From NCBI GenBank assembly GCA_951804985.1, contig OX638133.1, positions 70,128,367 to 70,192,366 on the forward strand: 64,000 nt of DNA, in the 5' to 3' direction. Positions 22,695 to 35,185 of the stretch are shown here, piece after piece. The position numbers and the translations under genes were made by a program. Each line of letters starts with the position of its first letter. Position 1 is the stretch's first letter. Source of the DNA: Dryomyza anilis. Its lineage: Eukaryota > Arthropoda > Insecta > Diptera > Dryomyzidae. The notes below the pieces were generated by a model, which did not search any database, had not been told where the DNA came from, and saw only the letters and a list, made by a program, of their open reading frames with translations.

Positions 22695-24595
22695 CACAGA
22701 AAAATCCTCTTTTGAAATGAGATTAATTCAACCAACGTTTCGGTGCTGCAACCGAAATAGATTTGTTGTAACCTCTTGTCATTAAAGTGAACTTACCTTA
22801 TTTGACTGTAACCAAAATGTTAGTACGCGCAACTGTACATTCGGTTGTCGTAGCCTCATGATTGCATTTTGCATTCCACCAAAATTGACGTTCGTGCATT
22901 TGTGTTGTATCAACCAAATAAATGACTATTACTCTATGACTATCATCAGTTCGGTTCTCAGATTTTTGCCAACTATTATGGATACATACAGAAATAGAAA
23001 CTTCCAAAATTTACACAAATCGAAAACAAACAAAATAATAAATAAATAAATTAATTCAACACAATTTGCTCTCTAACTAGTGATATATAAAATAAATCTA
23101 AAAATATCGAGGGCTTATATTAAATACTGCCTATCTACAATTTTGACGAAAATTAGTTTTTGATGCAGAAATCTTCACTGATCTCCCCTGCATCTATGAC
23201 ATTAATTTAGAACCAAAAAAATATTTCTATTTCTGTTATATTTTCATTTTAATAATTTGTCTATCTACATGAATGATTTTTTATCAATGCAATAGTGTCC
23301 ATCTACACACAATTTTTGCTTAAAGGTTTGTAATGACTATAAATAAGCGTTCCAAGTATGGAGTAGTATATATATTCTTCTTAAGCGTAATTTTATGAGT
23401 CAATTTCGTCCTGTCCATCCGTGGGTCTAGTCCATCCCAACTCACAAAGAATCGACTCAATTTATATGAAAGATGATATAAAATCTATGTAAAAACTATG
23501 AAATCGATTATCGAAGGATGACGTCACATTTTCTCAATGGATATACAATATCATAGAAGCCATAGGAGCAACAAAAAAGAATTTTTCGTATACGGAAAAC
23601 AAACTTTTCAAAGATTTATCCTATTCCAATATGAAGATTGTACCATTACCTTTATGGTATTTCCAGACAAGATGTTTAGTGTTATTTTTAAAGAAAGTTT
23701 TCAGATATGTTAAGTATTCGTATGATATTTACGAGGTCAATACACCCATATCATCCGAAATAGGATATTAGTTTAAATATTTAGGATAACATTCACGAGT
23801 TAACTAGTTTTTTTTTTATTTTATTCTTTAAAAAATGTCGTGTTAGATTACGGAATATTAACCATTTTAACCATCATATACCTCGTGAACCGAAAATGGT
23901 AGAACAAAAATTAGTCGGTGAATTTTGTTTAGGTTACAACATGATATAAAAAAAATTAACAAATCGCTGATTCCAAGAATATTTTCTGATCTATCTCCAC
24001 TACAATATTGTGCAATATGCTCTATCTGCTCGTTTTTTCATAGACATTGATCTCATTTGAATAGCAATAATCTCTATCTACCATAGCACGACGAATAGAG
24101 TGAAATTGCTGTTTTTTTTATTGCATCAATTAAAGATCATTTTTATTTAATATTGTAGAAGAAAAATTGATCGCCACTTTCATGGTTTGCGATTTAATCA
24201 GTTTTTTCGATCTCCTAAAAAACTGTGTTTTTGTAGATTGACTGTATTGAATATAAGCCCTCGATATATGACCATACTTATGTGCCAATGGAAATAGATT
24301 TTGGTTATGAAGAAATAAAAAATTAAATGCATGTTGATACATGTATCTTTTCATAGTGTTTTTATTTTAAAGGGAGCAGGAATTGAAATTGTGTGCGCGA
24401 CATACATATAGAATACTTTACATACACAAGTTTTATATACATTACTAACATTGTTAAAATAAAATTTCAATTGGAAGTTTAGAAAACCTCATGCTCATAG
24501 ACTAGGAGTTTGCGACAACCTCATGCTCACCAATTTTGAATTTGTCGCAATCTCATGATCACCGATTTGGAGGTTGCCACAACTCTAGGAGTATG
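22695..24595 (-). mobile_element. TIR element related to 14786-15661, inverted and interrupted
   Basis: Starts with CACAGAAAAATCCTC. Its first 350 bases are the inverted counterpart of 15310-15661 (CAACCAACGTTTCGG, CAACCGAAATAG, GTAGCCTCATGATTGC). The far end (24480-24595) has the GAGGTTG / CAACCTCATGCTCA palindromic motifs, but the terminal TTTTCTGTG is missing. The middle is occupied by another element at 23105-24266. Confidence 0.6.
23105..24266. mobile_element. Nested TIR element, TATCGAGGGCTTATATT ends
   Basis: The ends TATCGAGGGCTTATATT and AATATAAGCCCTCGATA are perfect 17-bp inverted repeats, and similarity continues inward (AATACTGCCTATCTACA against AATACAGTCAATCTACA). If the outer TA is a target duplication the element is 23107-24264. 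CTATCTAC motifs recur near both ends. About 1.16 kb, no transposase frame. Superfamily not assigned. Confidence 0.75.
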
Positions 24596-25042
24596 TGTGG
24601 TATTAATAGAAATTATTTGAAATCAACATCGGCAAATCCATTCATGATTTAATTTCTTTCTACACAAATGTTATGCATGGATTATAATTATGCACCGAAC
24701 TTTGATTCATATATATGAAAAAATGCCAATAGTCCGATTTCTCTTATTTTAGGAACATAGTAATTTACTATCATAACATAAGTAAAAACTAATTCATTAT
24801 TTAAAAAATCACTCACTTTTCTCTCGAAACACAAAAACAGGTTCTCAAATTTTAAAAGTTTCCAATAAAATTAAACATAAATCCATTTTAGATTTTTTTC
24901 AAATACTCACCATGTGTCACAATAACTTTTTTAAATCACCCTCAGTTGTTTTACAGGGTGTCAAACAAGCATTTTTACTGTTTTTTTTAAATATATCTTT
25001 GTTAGAACTTTTAGAACTTGCTGAATAATATTCCGATTTATA
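24596..25042. other. AT-rich spacer
   Basis: Nothing recognised. Confidence 0.4.
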
Positions 25043-25289
25043 TATCGTCCGTGATACTGCAAAACCGCCTAACTGCATGTGAAAATTGCGCATAATTTTG
25101 TGTTATAATCGGGTTTTTAATGATATGTTGATAGGATAAATTAGATAAATGCCATTATAAGTTATGTCATACTTAATTTTGTAGTTAGTACGCGCAGAAT
25201 TGAGACTGAAAATAATTTAGTTTTTTCTGTAAAATTAATTTTGTAAGAGGTATTCGTAGACAGGCGGTTTTGCAGTATCACCGACGATA
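25043..25289. mobile_element. MITE with 28-bp inverted ends
   Basis: The left end TATCGTCCGTGATACTGCAA (25043) and its right counterpart differ at one position, and the match extends through AAACCGCCT on both sides. The element is 247 bp, AT-rich inside, without coding capacity. Flanking TA may be a target duplication. Confidence 0.85.
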
Positions 25290-27849
25290 CATGATAGATA
25301 GATATTATGTGCAAAATTATTTTTCATATTTTTGTACATATTTTTTTATTATTTTTTTATAAATTAAAAATTCGATGGGCCTTATCTGAGTTTGAATTGA
25401 ATTTTCATATACTAAAAGTGTCTCGCCCCTTTTTCATATTTTCCCAGCGAGTTAGATATACGTATAAATATACAAAAGTTGTATACTGTAACCATCCGTC
25501 TTCCTTATCCTATACTAGTTTTTCACTTCATCCCAAAAATCATTTTTCCAATGTCACTCATACGTCGCTATGTCCCCGACATCACTTATGCTACCTATAG
25601 CTGGTAAAAATTCCTCAAGACGTCATGTATTTTTTTTAAAAAGACGACTTTTTAAGCAGGAGTTGTTTTATTTTATTACATTTCAATTCTATTTTGCATT
25701 TCTGAAATGAAAATAATATAAGCCTCGATTTTGAGAAACTGTATAAAAGGACGATTTCAGTTCGGAATAGTCGAAATTTTAAAGTGTGATAGCTAACATT
25801 GTAAGAAAAGTTATTTATTTTGTGTTTCCTCAAAGTATTTTTGTGTTTGGTGAACAGTTTAAGTGTGTTCGACACACATTGTATACATTTTCCAGCAAGT
25901 TTAACTGGTGAGTTAGTGGTGATGTGTTGAGTTGTACCAAAGCTTGAACATGAATTGGTTACCCAGTACTGAAAGTACATTTTATTTCCAGCTGGGAACA
26001 CATGCGTTTAAAAATTCGTCACTGCATTTAACTTCATACGACATTCATCAGTTTGCTGCTGAAGGAAGGAAATGCATTAACGTTTTCACACGTCTACACA
26101 CTAACTCGAAGTTTTCGACGGATCCTGTTTTTTTTTTCATTCGAAGATTTTTACAAAACAAATGTTGAATTTTAACATTGTTTTGAAAACAAATTTTACC
26201 AACAGCTTCTTTAAAATCTACCAAGAGATAATAAATTATTTTTTTTAAACCAGTTTTTTTAAAAGCTATAAAGAGATAATAAATTTTCTTTAACGTTCAT
26301 TATTGAAAAGTGCCATTCTCCCTTTTTTTAAGTCTGACCATTTTTCAACAATTGCTAGCTGATTAAATTTCTCTTTTGTGGCTTCTAACACATAGTGCGT
26401 GGCCGAATTTAAGTCAATTCTTTTATTACACGTACTATTAAAATGTTCATACTTCAAAATTTCCCATATGGTCTAACCTACCTAACTGGTTCTTGCAAGA
26501 TGAATACTTAACATTTAAATACTTAAAATTTTCTTCTTGATATTTAAATTATGAAATTATATTTGGTTTGTAATTTTAAATAATGTTCTAAATAATTAAA
26601 GAGCTTGGTTTAGGATAATTTTCAAAAATATTCATTAACTCATGTTGAATATTTTATGAGTTTTCAACATTTTTCTCATGTATGAGGAAATATTTTAACG
26701 ACAACCACCTTTTAGCATTTTAAAAGCATAATAAAAAATAAATACATACATTAATCCACAAAAGATACAAAAAAAATCCACTTACAAACTGATCTCCTTG
26801 TATTTGAAAAAAAAAATGTTCCCTTTAATACCCAACAAAATGTATTTAACCTGGCGCACATATGCCACACTCCCCTACCCACTGAGACGTGTTAACAAAA
26901 TGGAGCAGCCATTTTTCATTCATTAAATTTGAGAAATTGTTTTCTTATGCCATAAATTTTGAAGGGCGCCAAAAAGCAATAATATCTTTAAATGAGAAAT
27001 AAACACAAATTCCTTTTCACATTTGAAGCATGCTTCAGTGGTTCAGTCAGTCAGTCGGTGGGTCGATGGGTCTGTCGGTTGGTCTGGCGTTTTCGTCCCC
27101 ATTCTGTCATCGGGTCGCATGGTCGGTGTCCTTGAGCTGCTGCTAGAGCCTTATGGCTCATTGAATAAGTCGATAAAATTCAACGCATATCCTCTGTGGG
27201 GAGGCGTAATAAATGGGAATTGAACAAAAGGAGCAACATTGCGTTGCGTGTCGTTCGAACTACATGACAGCAGCCAGCAATTTCACAAAACTCGTGTTGT
27301 ACCCAGCAGCAGCAGCACAACCAATTCCAACAGCAACACCATAATGACAAATCCTTTTCAATGTGCTCTCATTGGAAATTATTAAAATTTTGCCAAATTT
27401 TTATTAACTTTATCCTGCGTTGATGGCGAAAAAAGTCATTAAGGAAATCTCTGTTGAATTTTTGAAAACATTGTTCGGGTGCACGGTGGAATTGGGTGAA
27501 TTTTCGCATACAATAAACTTCAAAGGATTCGCGTGAAATTTGCAATATTTTGCACCAACATATTTTACAAATTGAAGTCTGCCATATTTAATTGGTAAAT
27601 ATTTTGGTAAATTTACAATTTTGATACTTTGTTTCTGTAATAAATGACTCAGCCTATAACTGTGTGTACAGACATTACAAACATTAGTAGATACTTGAAA
27701 TTATCAAAACAATATATGCCTAATCTTTAACCGTAAATAAGTTTAATAGATTAGTTCACTAAATATTTTCATTTATGCATAATAACCTTTTTATACTTAA
27801 AAACAGCAAGGAAAATATTAGATCAAACTTCTAATCACTAAAGAATACA
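25290..27849. other. Long spacer, partly unique sequence
   Basis: No gene is supported. Plus-strand frames at 25307-25600 and 25932-26168 lack start context, splice sites or family resemblance. A short degenerate tandem (AAGAGATAATAAATT, twice) lies at 26220-26290. From 26870 to 27480 the sequence is less AT-rich, with GTCGGTGGGTCGATGGGTCTG near 27054 and CAGCAGCAGCAGCA near 27304. It looks like single-copy host DNA. Confidence 0.4.
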
Positions 27850-28330
27850 TTTTTACCTCAATGTACGAATTGGTAGGTGTACCGAATATCGATTTTTTTA
27901 AAGCACCACAAGTTGATTTTTGGATAAAAAGATTTTTTGATCATAAAGTCAAGAGGTTTTTCATTTTTTTTACTTAGGAAGTAAAAAATTAAATTCACCA
28001 GTAGATATTAGTGTTATATGAAGTATTTTAACATAAACGTTCGGGTCAAAGGTCCCACTTGGCACAATATACCCATTTTAATTACAAGACAGTATAAACA
28101 TACATGTTATCTAACTTCTGAGTTTCATTGTTCTAACTCTTCTAGTTTTGTTCTAATCGTTATTCAAACAGACAGACGGACACCACTAAAAGAACATGTA
28201 ATTTTTCATACAGAACACGCTACATTCTTAGTATTATTTGAGAAAGTTATTTTTTTCTTCTATTTCACCTATGTTCAAAATATTGTATCTTTCTTTCCTG
28301 TATCAGAAAGTTCAATCATGATATCATCAC
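27850..28330 (+). mobile_element. Partial copy of the ATACCCTACAC-ended family
   Basis: Shares TACGAATTGGTAGGTGTACC, the AGACAGACGGACA patch (28168) and the overall order with the complete copy at 58146-58783. Confidence 0.6.
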
Positions 28331-28599
28331 TATCATGCCAAGAGGCGTATGTGTAAATTTTAACATTTGCGTTTTTTACATTGTTGAAAGTTGTTTTTTC
28401 TCAAGTATGTCAAAATAGTATGTGGTTTTGTCGGATATTTTTAGTCACGAAAGACAAAACTAAAAGGGCGAATTTAAAATCTTGTCATGCCAAAAGGACG
28501 ATTATTTTCGTTTTTTTTTACCAGAACTTTTTATTCAAACAGACAAAAATTGCACAATCGCGGAGCTTTTAACGAAGATCAATAGAAATTTGATAAAAT

Positions 28600-28716
28600 A
28601 AGTAATAATAATTTTTATTTTTGATGTTGACAGTCGCTGGGATCGAATCGAGGACTTTTCAGCTCATGGTCCAACGCACAAACCAATCGAGCCACCGACG
28701 CTACAGTATGACCTAC
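28600..28716 (-). mobile_element. SINE head with tail joined, body deleted
   Basis: On the minus strand it reads GGTGGCTCGATTGGTTTGTG (A-box region), GTGCGTTGGACCATGAGC and the B box GATTCGATCCC, then goes almost directly into a (TTA)-like tail. The internal part present in the copy at 32161 is missing. Between this and the tail fragment at 28903 are two degenerate units around AAAGTTCCAATGACG. Confidence 0.7.
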
Positions 28717-28902
28717 TATCAAAACAGATTCACCCAAAAAGTTCCAATGACGTACTCGGGAGCTTTTGTGGAACCGTTTCATCCAAAAAAGTTCCAATGA
28801 CGCACTTGGGTGCTTTTATAATACCACTGGAACAGATTCACAGATTCAAATATAGTACAATGACACACCTGGATGAGTATATACTATTGCATATAATAAT
28901 AA

Positions 28903-28965
28903 GAGTTTGGCACTACACTCCTATAAGAACGTAGGCCGAGCTCTCTGATTACAATACCGTATAGA
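28903..28965 (-). mobile_element. SINE 3' tail fragment, minus strand
   Basis: GAGTTTGGCACTACACTCC and GTAGGCCGAGCTCTC are the inverted end of the SINE family. Confidence 0.7.
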
Positions 28966-29784
28966 CAAATTACCGATGAAAGTCTAATGAACTTGGCTAC
29001 TCAGGATTGGTCGAGTCTTGGGCGAAGACTAATTCACCAAGACTTGGCCGTCCACGCTTGGCTAAGCATTGGCCACGTTGTCAAGTCCGGCAGTTCCTAC
29101 ATGGACTGTTATTGTATGCATCGGTACCTCAACTTTACAAAATAACTTAATATTAATAGTATAGAGTGTTATGCATGCATCCATAGATTTCAAACATACA
29201 ACATTAGATTTCCTGACCTTCCTAGTTGTGATACTTTCAATAACAAAGAGTTGTTTTCTTAACGAAATTTGTTTTCAAGATTTACCTATTGCTGGCACAT
29301 ATTAATGTTAATACTGACCACAATCCAACGTGGTGTTCACTAACATAACCCAAATTTGTATTTGAGTCTATCGTTTTCATCGTCAGAACATCATTTTTGC
29401 TGCGCAACAAATTACGCACAACGCTCCGCACCCTAATTTTTATTTTTGAGTAAAAAAAAGTATAAATCAAAAATAATCGTTCTTCTTGAGCAAAAAAAAA
29501 AAAAATAAAAATTAATTTTTGTTTTTTATTTTTGAATTTGAGAAAAAAAAATTAACTTTGACTTTTATTTCTGAGCAAAATTTAAAAATCAAAAATAATC
29601 GTTATTACTGAACAAAAAAAGTTTTGCTCAAAAATAATTTTGAATTTTGATTTTTTTGTATATTACTCGTAACTATTACAGTCCCTGATTTTTTTAACAA
29701 ATGTAAAAATCTAGCGATTTTTTCTTGTGGTACACAAATGCGGCCCATGATGCCAAATGAGTTTCACATGCCTGGGGTAGGGTA
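28966..29784. other. Spacer including the second half of the 1905-2105 repeat
   Basis: Near 29690-29770 the phrase ATGATGCCAAATGAGTTT matches the repeat at 1905-2105. From 29440 to 29670 the sequence is a poly-A/T rich degenerate repeat of AAAAATCAAAAATAATCGTT. No gene seen. Confidence 0.4.
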
Positions 29785-30570
29785 TCCCAGCAGGAAATGT
29801 CACTAATGTTTCTTCAACGATTCCCCTATGTCAGGTCAGAAACATCGATGACCGATAGCATTTTCGCCCTGCAAAGCATGACATTTTCATACAAATGTCC
29901 ACTGGTTCCTGCATGATTTTGCATTAATGATCAACGATTATCATGCATGTCATTCATCAATTAAGCCACAAATGATTGTCATAGATACATATATATTTAC
30001 ATATTTTTTTGTAATAAAATATTCTTTTTTTAATATTTTATTTATTTTTTAATTTATATTTTTTAAATTATATTTTTTACTTATCTTATTTTATTTATTT
30101 TATTTTATTTCAATTTTATTATTTTCTTCTGTTCTCGGTTGGAATGGAATGTGTACTTGCTAATGTCAATAACGTATTTCACTAACGGCCATCATCTATC
30201 ATCATTACTACTGCTTAGTATCTTGCTTATATGCAATTTAATTTTGTACTTATGAATTATATGGCATCGGTGACACCACTATGTTGTTGTATGCATTTCA
30301 CATTGCAATTCATAACGTAAATACTGCATATCTTTAGGGGCATGTGACGTGATTGTTAATTTTCATCAATGACGTCATCAATAACATTTCATCAATTACA
30401 GATTTTCACAATGTCATTGATATATGTATATATGACATATGGTGTATGACGTCTTTAATGCAATGTCATTTATGAAACTGTTGTAGACATATTCATCAAT
30501 GACAAATTTTCTAATGTCCTCAATTCATCATTGATGACTTTGTCGTCAATAAGGCCATTTCCTGCTGGGA
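29785..30570. mobile_element. MITE with TCCCAGCAGGAAATG ends
   Basis: Perfect 15-bp ends TCCCAGCAGGAAATG and CATTTCCTGCTGGGA, flanked by TA on both sides. The 786-bp interior is full of ATGTCATTGATGA-type motifs in both directions. Related fragments lie at 44560-44730. Non-coding. Confidence 0.8.
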
Positions 30571-30587
30571 TAATGATTGTTATATAC

Positions 30588-31724
30588 ACGCAGGGAAAAA
30601 AGGGCTCTCCCAAACATAATTAGCAGGAAACAACATATATCTTTGGGAAACACTGTAAACATAATATATATTTGGGATAGTGTAACATAATATTTTTGGA
30701 TCTAAACATAATATGTTTGGGTGGGAACTGAAAATTTTATATTCCAAACATAATATGTTTGATTCTAAACATAATATATATTTGGGTGTGAATATAAATA
30801 TGTTTCACCTGTGAACATATTATGTTTGAATCATATGTTTGAATCATATGTATTGCGCCATCTTCAGCACAAAGAGCTCAAGCCTTGTCGGGGTGGCCTT
30901 GTCATGGTTGATCTAGATGTTGAGGGCTTTATCCATTGCATCTGCATAAGCAAGGGTGCTGAAATTAAATAAAATATTGTTTAATTAGATATTGAGCAAG
31001 AAATTAAAAATACAGCAAATAGTTTTATCTCCAAATACACAATTATTTGAAAATTGATTTGCAAAGCAAATTATGTTTGACTGATGAGATTATTATACAC
31101 ACAAAAAGCGCGTCCTATTCTTTCGCAATGATAATTTACTTTGCAGTTTAGTTTGCAAATATAAATTTAATTGTAGTGCAATTACTTTTAGACTTTTTTT
31201 TCTTCTGTCTGCTTATACGGACATTTTAAACTTTTTATTTATTTATTAAACTAAACACATATTTTAATTATTTTTCACTTTCATTTATTCATTAATTTTC
31301 GATTTTTTTAACACTTTTTATACTTACTTATTTAAGACGGCGACGACAACCACTCACGTTGCACTCAACTGTTTAACTGACACAGGAAATAAAGAGAATA
31401 AATCAAACCATAAAAACTTCGCTCACTGTGCTCTCAATTTTATCTATTTCACTCGCATGCAAATATTACATGAGTGAAAAAGAGACAACGATATATACTG
31501 AGTTTATGCAAATATAATACATAATCGAAACATAATATATATTTTTATGCAAACATAATTATGGTATAATGAAGCTGCAAATAAAATATGTTTATGGCTT
31601 AAATAATTAAAATTGTGAATATATTATATTTAGAACAAAATTGCAAACATATTTATTGATTTTTAAGAACAGATTATATTTGAATTCAAACATATTCAAT
31701 TACATTTTTCCCCATACTCATATA
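30588..31724. mobile_element. TIR element with AAACATAATATGTTTG palindromes
   Basis: The left end ATACACGCAGGGAAAAAAGG shares 60 bases with the element at 2415. The right end CATTTTTCCCCATACTCAT is an imperfect inverse. Palindromic CAAACATAATATGTTTG motifs crowd both ends. An unusual GC-richer patch at 30845-30960 on the minus strand reads STLAYADAMDKALNI after a TTTAATTTCAG acceptor-like site. It may be a captured exon fragment or a remnant of the element's own gene. Confidence 0.55.
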
Positions 31725-31759
31725 TTTTTCAATTTTTTTTTAAATTTCAAATTTAAAGC

Positions 31760-32120
31760 TAAATTTTGAATTACGTAGAAGAGCCAATGAAAGCCAATTT
31801 TCTGTTTTTAAAACTTCAAATTATTTGAAGTAAATACCCACCGGACCCATCGGAACGATTTTTTTTAATTAAAAAAAAAATATCTCAGTATTTTTATATG
31901 ATATGTAGACTTTGATAGCTTATAACTTCCGAAAGGCAACGTTTTATTTTCTGTTTTTGAAACTTTAAATCATTCTGAATAAATGTAATTTATTAACTGT
32001 ACCCGCCACGACCCACCGAAACATATTGTTTTAAATTAAAAAAATTACTTCAGTGATTTCAGTTGGTTCCATGTTTTTATATGAAATGTTTACATTGATA
32101 GAGTATTACTTCCAAGAGCT
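31760..32120. repeat. Degenerate tandem repeat, about 165-bp units
   Basis: Two to three diverged units share TTTCTGTTTTTRAAACTT, AAATACCCACCGGACCCA-like and TTTTATATGAWATGTWKAC phrases in the same order. Possibly a short satellite remnant. Confidence 0.5.
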
Positions 32121-32160
32121 AATAAAAGCCAATGTTTTACTGAAAATTCAAATCAATCAG

Positions 32161-32463
32161 CGTAGCCGCGGTAGCTCAGTGGTTAGTGCGTTGGACTGCG
32201 AGCCGAAAGGTCCCCGGTTCAAGCCTGGACTGGGGCTAACAACATCTTTTCATAGAAACATTTTTCTATACCGCGCTACCTCTCGGCAGTAAATGAAAAA
32301 CCTACGAGAGTAAAACATTGCCTATGAAAAGCTCTCACCCGCCGTTCGGATTCGGCAATAAATTATAGGTCCCACCACTTTGAGTACAAATATAACACGC
32401 ACAGCTGAGAGAGCTCGGCCGAAGTATTATACAGGACTGTAGCGCCAAACTATTATTATTATA
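32161..32463 (+). mobile_element. Full-length tRNA-derived SINE
   Basis: A tRNA-like head has the A box TAGCTCAGTGG (32172-32182) and the B box GGTTCAAGCC (32216-32225), both close to the internal RNA polymerase III promoter consensus. A 200-bp tRNA-unrelated body follows, with TATACCGCGCTACCTCTCGG and CTCACCCGCCGTTCGG, then a (TTA)n tail at about 32450-32463. It is almost identical to the truncated copy at 1-283, so the family has been active recently. The head is not a functional tRNA gene: it runs on into the body without a terminator and its anticodon stem pairs poorly. Confidence 0.9.
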
Positions 32464-34990
32464 AATTCCTTCTATGAACTATACTTGCCTAGAACCGCTA
32501 GAACAGATTTTTTAAAATTGAAAATTTTAATATTAAATTTTCCACAAAATGTCGCGTTGTAGTTGCGTCAAAAAAATATACATTTTTTTTCTTATCACTA
32601 AATTTGCTGATAATAATAGTGTAATACAATTTTTTCGCAAAATAAAAAATGGTTCTGGAAAAAATAATTTTATGTTTTTTTAAACTCTTTTTAAAACTCA
32701 CAATTAAAAATGTTTAAAATAGGTCACTATATTTTTTCATTTATGTATTGGTAGCCCCATTCATCTTCTTTGAGAAACTTAAATTTCTATGAAACCTCAA
32801 AACCCACACTTATATAATTTTAATTCTAACAGACCGTTATCAAATCGAACTTGAACTTGGAACTTGAATATTGGTTTGACAGTGTTATAGAAAGTGATGT
32901 ATTAAATTCTAAATTTATTTAAACATTGCTTAATTTAATTTGTCCTTCCCGAAGTCAATTTGATTAATCCACCACTAATATTTTTCTGTGCGATTACTGT
33001 CTGACTGTTTGGAAATCAATTGGTTTTTACTGAAATACATATTCTTTTTCCGAGTTAAATTTTACCATTTTTAATTAAATTTAATTTGTAAATTTTCTTA
33101 TTAAATTCCGATATGAATTAAAAAAATTCAAATTGGCTATTCTCATTCATGTTTCCACTTTGTGAATTTAAATTGACAATTCTGCATTTTGAAAGATTAT
33201 GCTGAAATGTTGTTTTCTCTTTTAAAATATAATATCTCCTTTTCTGATATCCGTCCAGTAATATTGTAAAAACTGAATTCTTTGGATATCGATACTAGCA
33301 TTTTTTTTTCTGGACTCTTGAGTTTTTCCATTAAATTCAGATTAGGATATTTTTTTTCGATTCTAATTTTTGTTTTTATATGTTTTAATGCCTGCAGTAA
33401 TTGCAACGCCAATTTAGAGAACATATAAATAAACTGACGTGATTTCGACATAGGACCACAATATCAGGTTGTTACTAAAAATACAATTACATATAATCAT
33501 ATACATATACATTAAGTGCATAGCCACATGTAATCGTAACCCTAAATGAGGTCATTAAGCCGTCAACTTTGGCGAAGTACTAAATGGATGACAACACTAT
33601 TACGATAATGATAATTGGAATAAATTGTTAGTGCTTTTATGTGTGTTGTTCTGACTTTAGATATATAGGTATTCCCAGATGAAGTAATAACAATAAACTT
33701 TACTCTATTTTTGGGTTTATTTATTCAATAACAGGTAATTAAACGCAAAAGATGACAGTAGTAAATGAAATGAAATTAATTCTAAACACAAATAAAACTA
33801 TTGGCGCAAACAAGTCGAAAAAGACTAAGGACTCGAAATGTAATTGCAAAAACTTTACAGGCTATACAAACATCTCATAGAAATAGAGCGAATAAATAAG
33901 GGCAACAAAACCAAAAGTGATGGATGGAAGCTGTACAAATAAAGATCTGATGACAACTGTCAGCATTGTGGCTCATTATCAGAATTATGTAAAGGGTTCC
34001 CAGCAAAAAGTTTTGTCTGATTAAAGATTTATTTATTATTTGTCCATTATAAACATCAATCAGTCAAGTACCATTACTTGACTTGAACTATACGGTGGCA
34101 AATAAGTTTCTAAAATTTGAGAAGAATTCGGCTTGAATGAAAACTAGTATAATTCGACTATTATCAATAAAAAACTACTAAAATTGTAGAATTTATTATC
34201 TGAATAATAAGAAGGCAAATTGCTAAAATAACACGTTGTATTTTACGCAATAAAAACACTTGTTCATGTAACTGTTGTTGTTTTCATTAATCTTTCTTTG
34301 TCTGTAATATTTGCTTCTATGCTTTGTTTGGCGAAGTCGTCCTCTGTATGTTAGTGTACCTGTCTGTTGAAAGTAACGAAGTTCAATTTTCTAGATATTA
34401 AGACATAATGTTCCTAGGTATTAAAAAATTAACTAAGTACAATTTGTCTGGAATGCAGAAGTTTTTTTCTTCGGCATCAAACAACGGAATGATATATATA
34501 TACATGAAATCACGTGTATGTTTTTACGAATAGAACAACAGAGCACAATTAGACAAGTCAGCGTCCATGTATGATTGCTCATGTTATAAATATAGAAAAA
34601 AACGACTTTTCCTACGAATATTGGTATGGTTTCAATTCGTAAACCTTTTTTTTATGAAATCGCTCATAAATACCAAATTGATTTCATTCCATTGTTATGT
34701 GTATAAGTAAACAAACGGTTTCACACTATATAATTAGATTAAATAAAATAAACAATGCAATTAAATAAAGTATTCAAACAAGTATTTGATATTATAAAAA
34801 TACATATAGGTAATAAAATTCTAAATAAAATTTAAATTTCCTGAATTAATTTTTTTTTGTATATTAGCTTCGAAACAATTGATATTAGTTACTTTGAACA
34901 TATCGACAGACAGACACACTAACAAACAGACAACGTACTACGTAAAACAATGCACAAGGTGTTCATTAAATTTTGGAAGAAAAAAGCAAT
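32464..34990. other. AT-rich spacer
   Basis: No gene recognised. Open frames at 32498-32701 and 33197-33451 are Lys/Phe/Ile-rich, as expected by chance in AT-rich DNA. 33470-34340 appears to be single-copy. Confidence 0.4.
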
Positions 34991-35185
34991 AACATTTTTG
35001 ATACCCAAGAAATTATTCTCTGCATATCAAGAATAATTACACTTAGTTACTTTTTGATACCTAAGAAACAAATATCTGCATCATAAGAATAATTACACTT
35101 AGATACTTTTTTGATACCTAAGAAATAAATTTCTTCATAATAAGAATAATTCCACTTAGTTACAACTTATTGACAACTAAGTAGA
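34991..35185 (+). repeat. Three tandem units of about 60 bp
   Basis: Each unit carries GATACCTAAGAAA, a TCTGCAT- or TCTTCAT-like stretch, AAGAATAATTACACTTAG and TTAC. Confidence 0.8.

Noticed and set aside
32161..32236. tRNA gene
   Set aside because: The A and B boxes are good, but the anticodon stem is degenerate and the sequence runs into a repeated body with a (TTA) tail; it is a SINE head.
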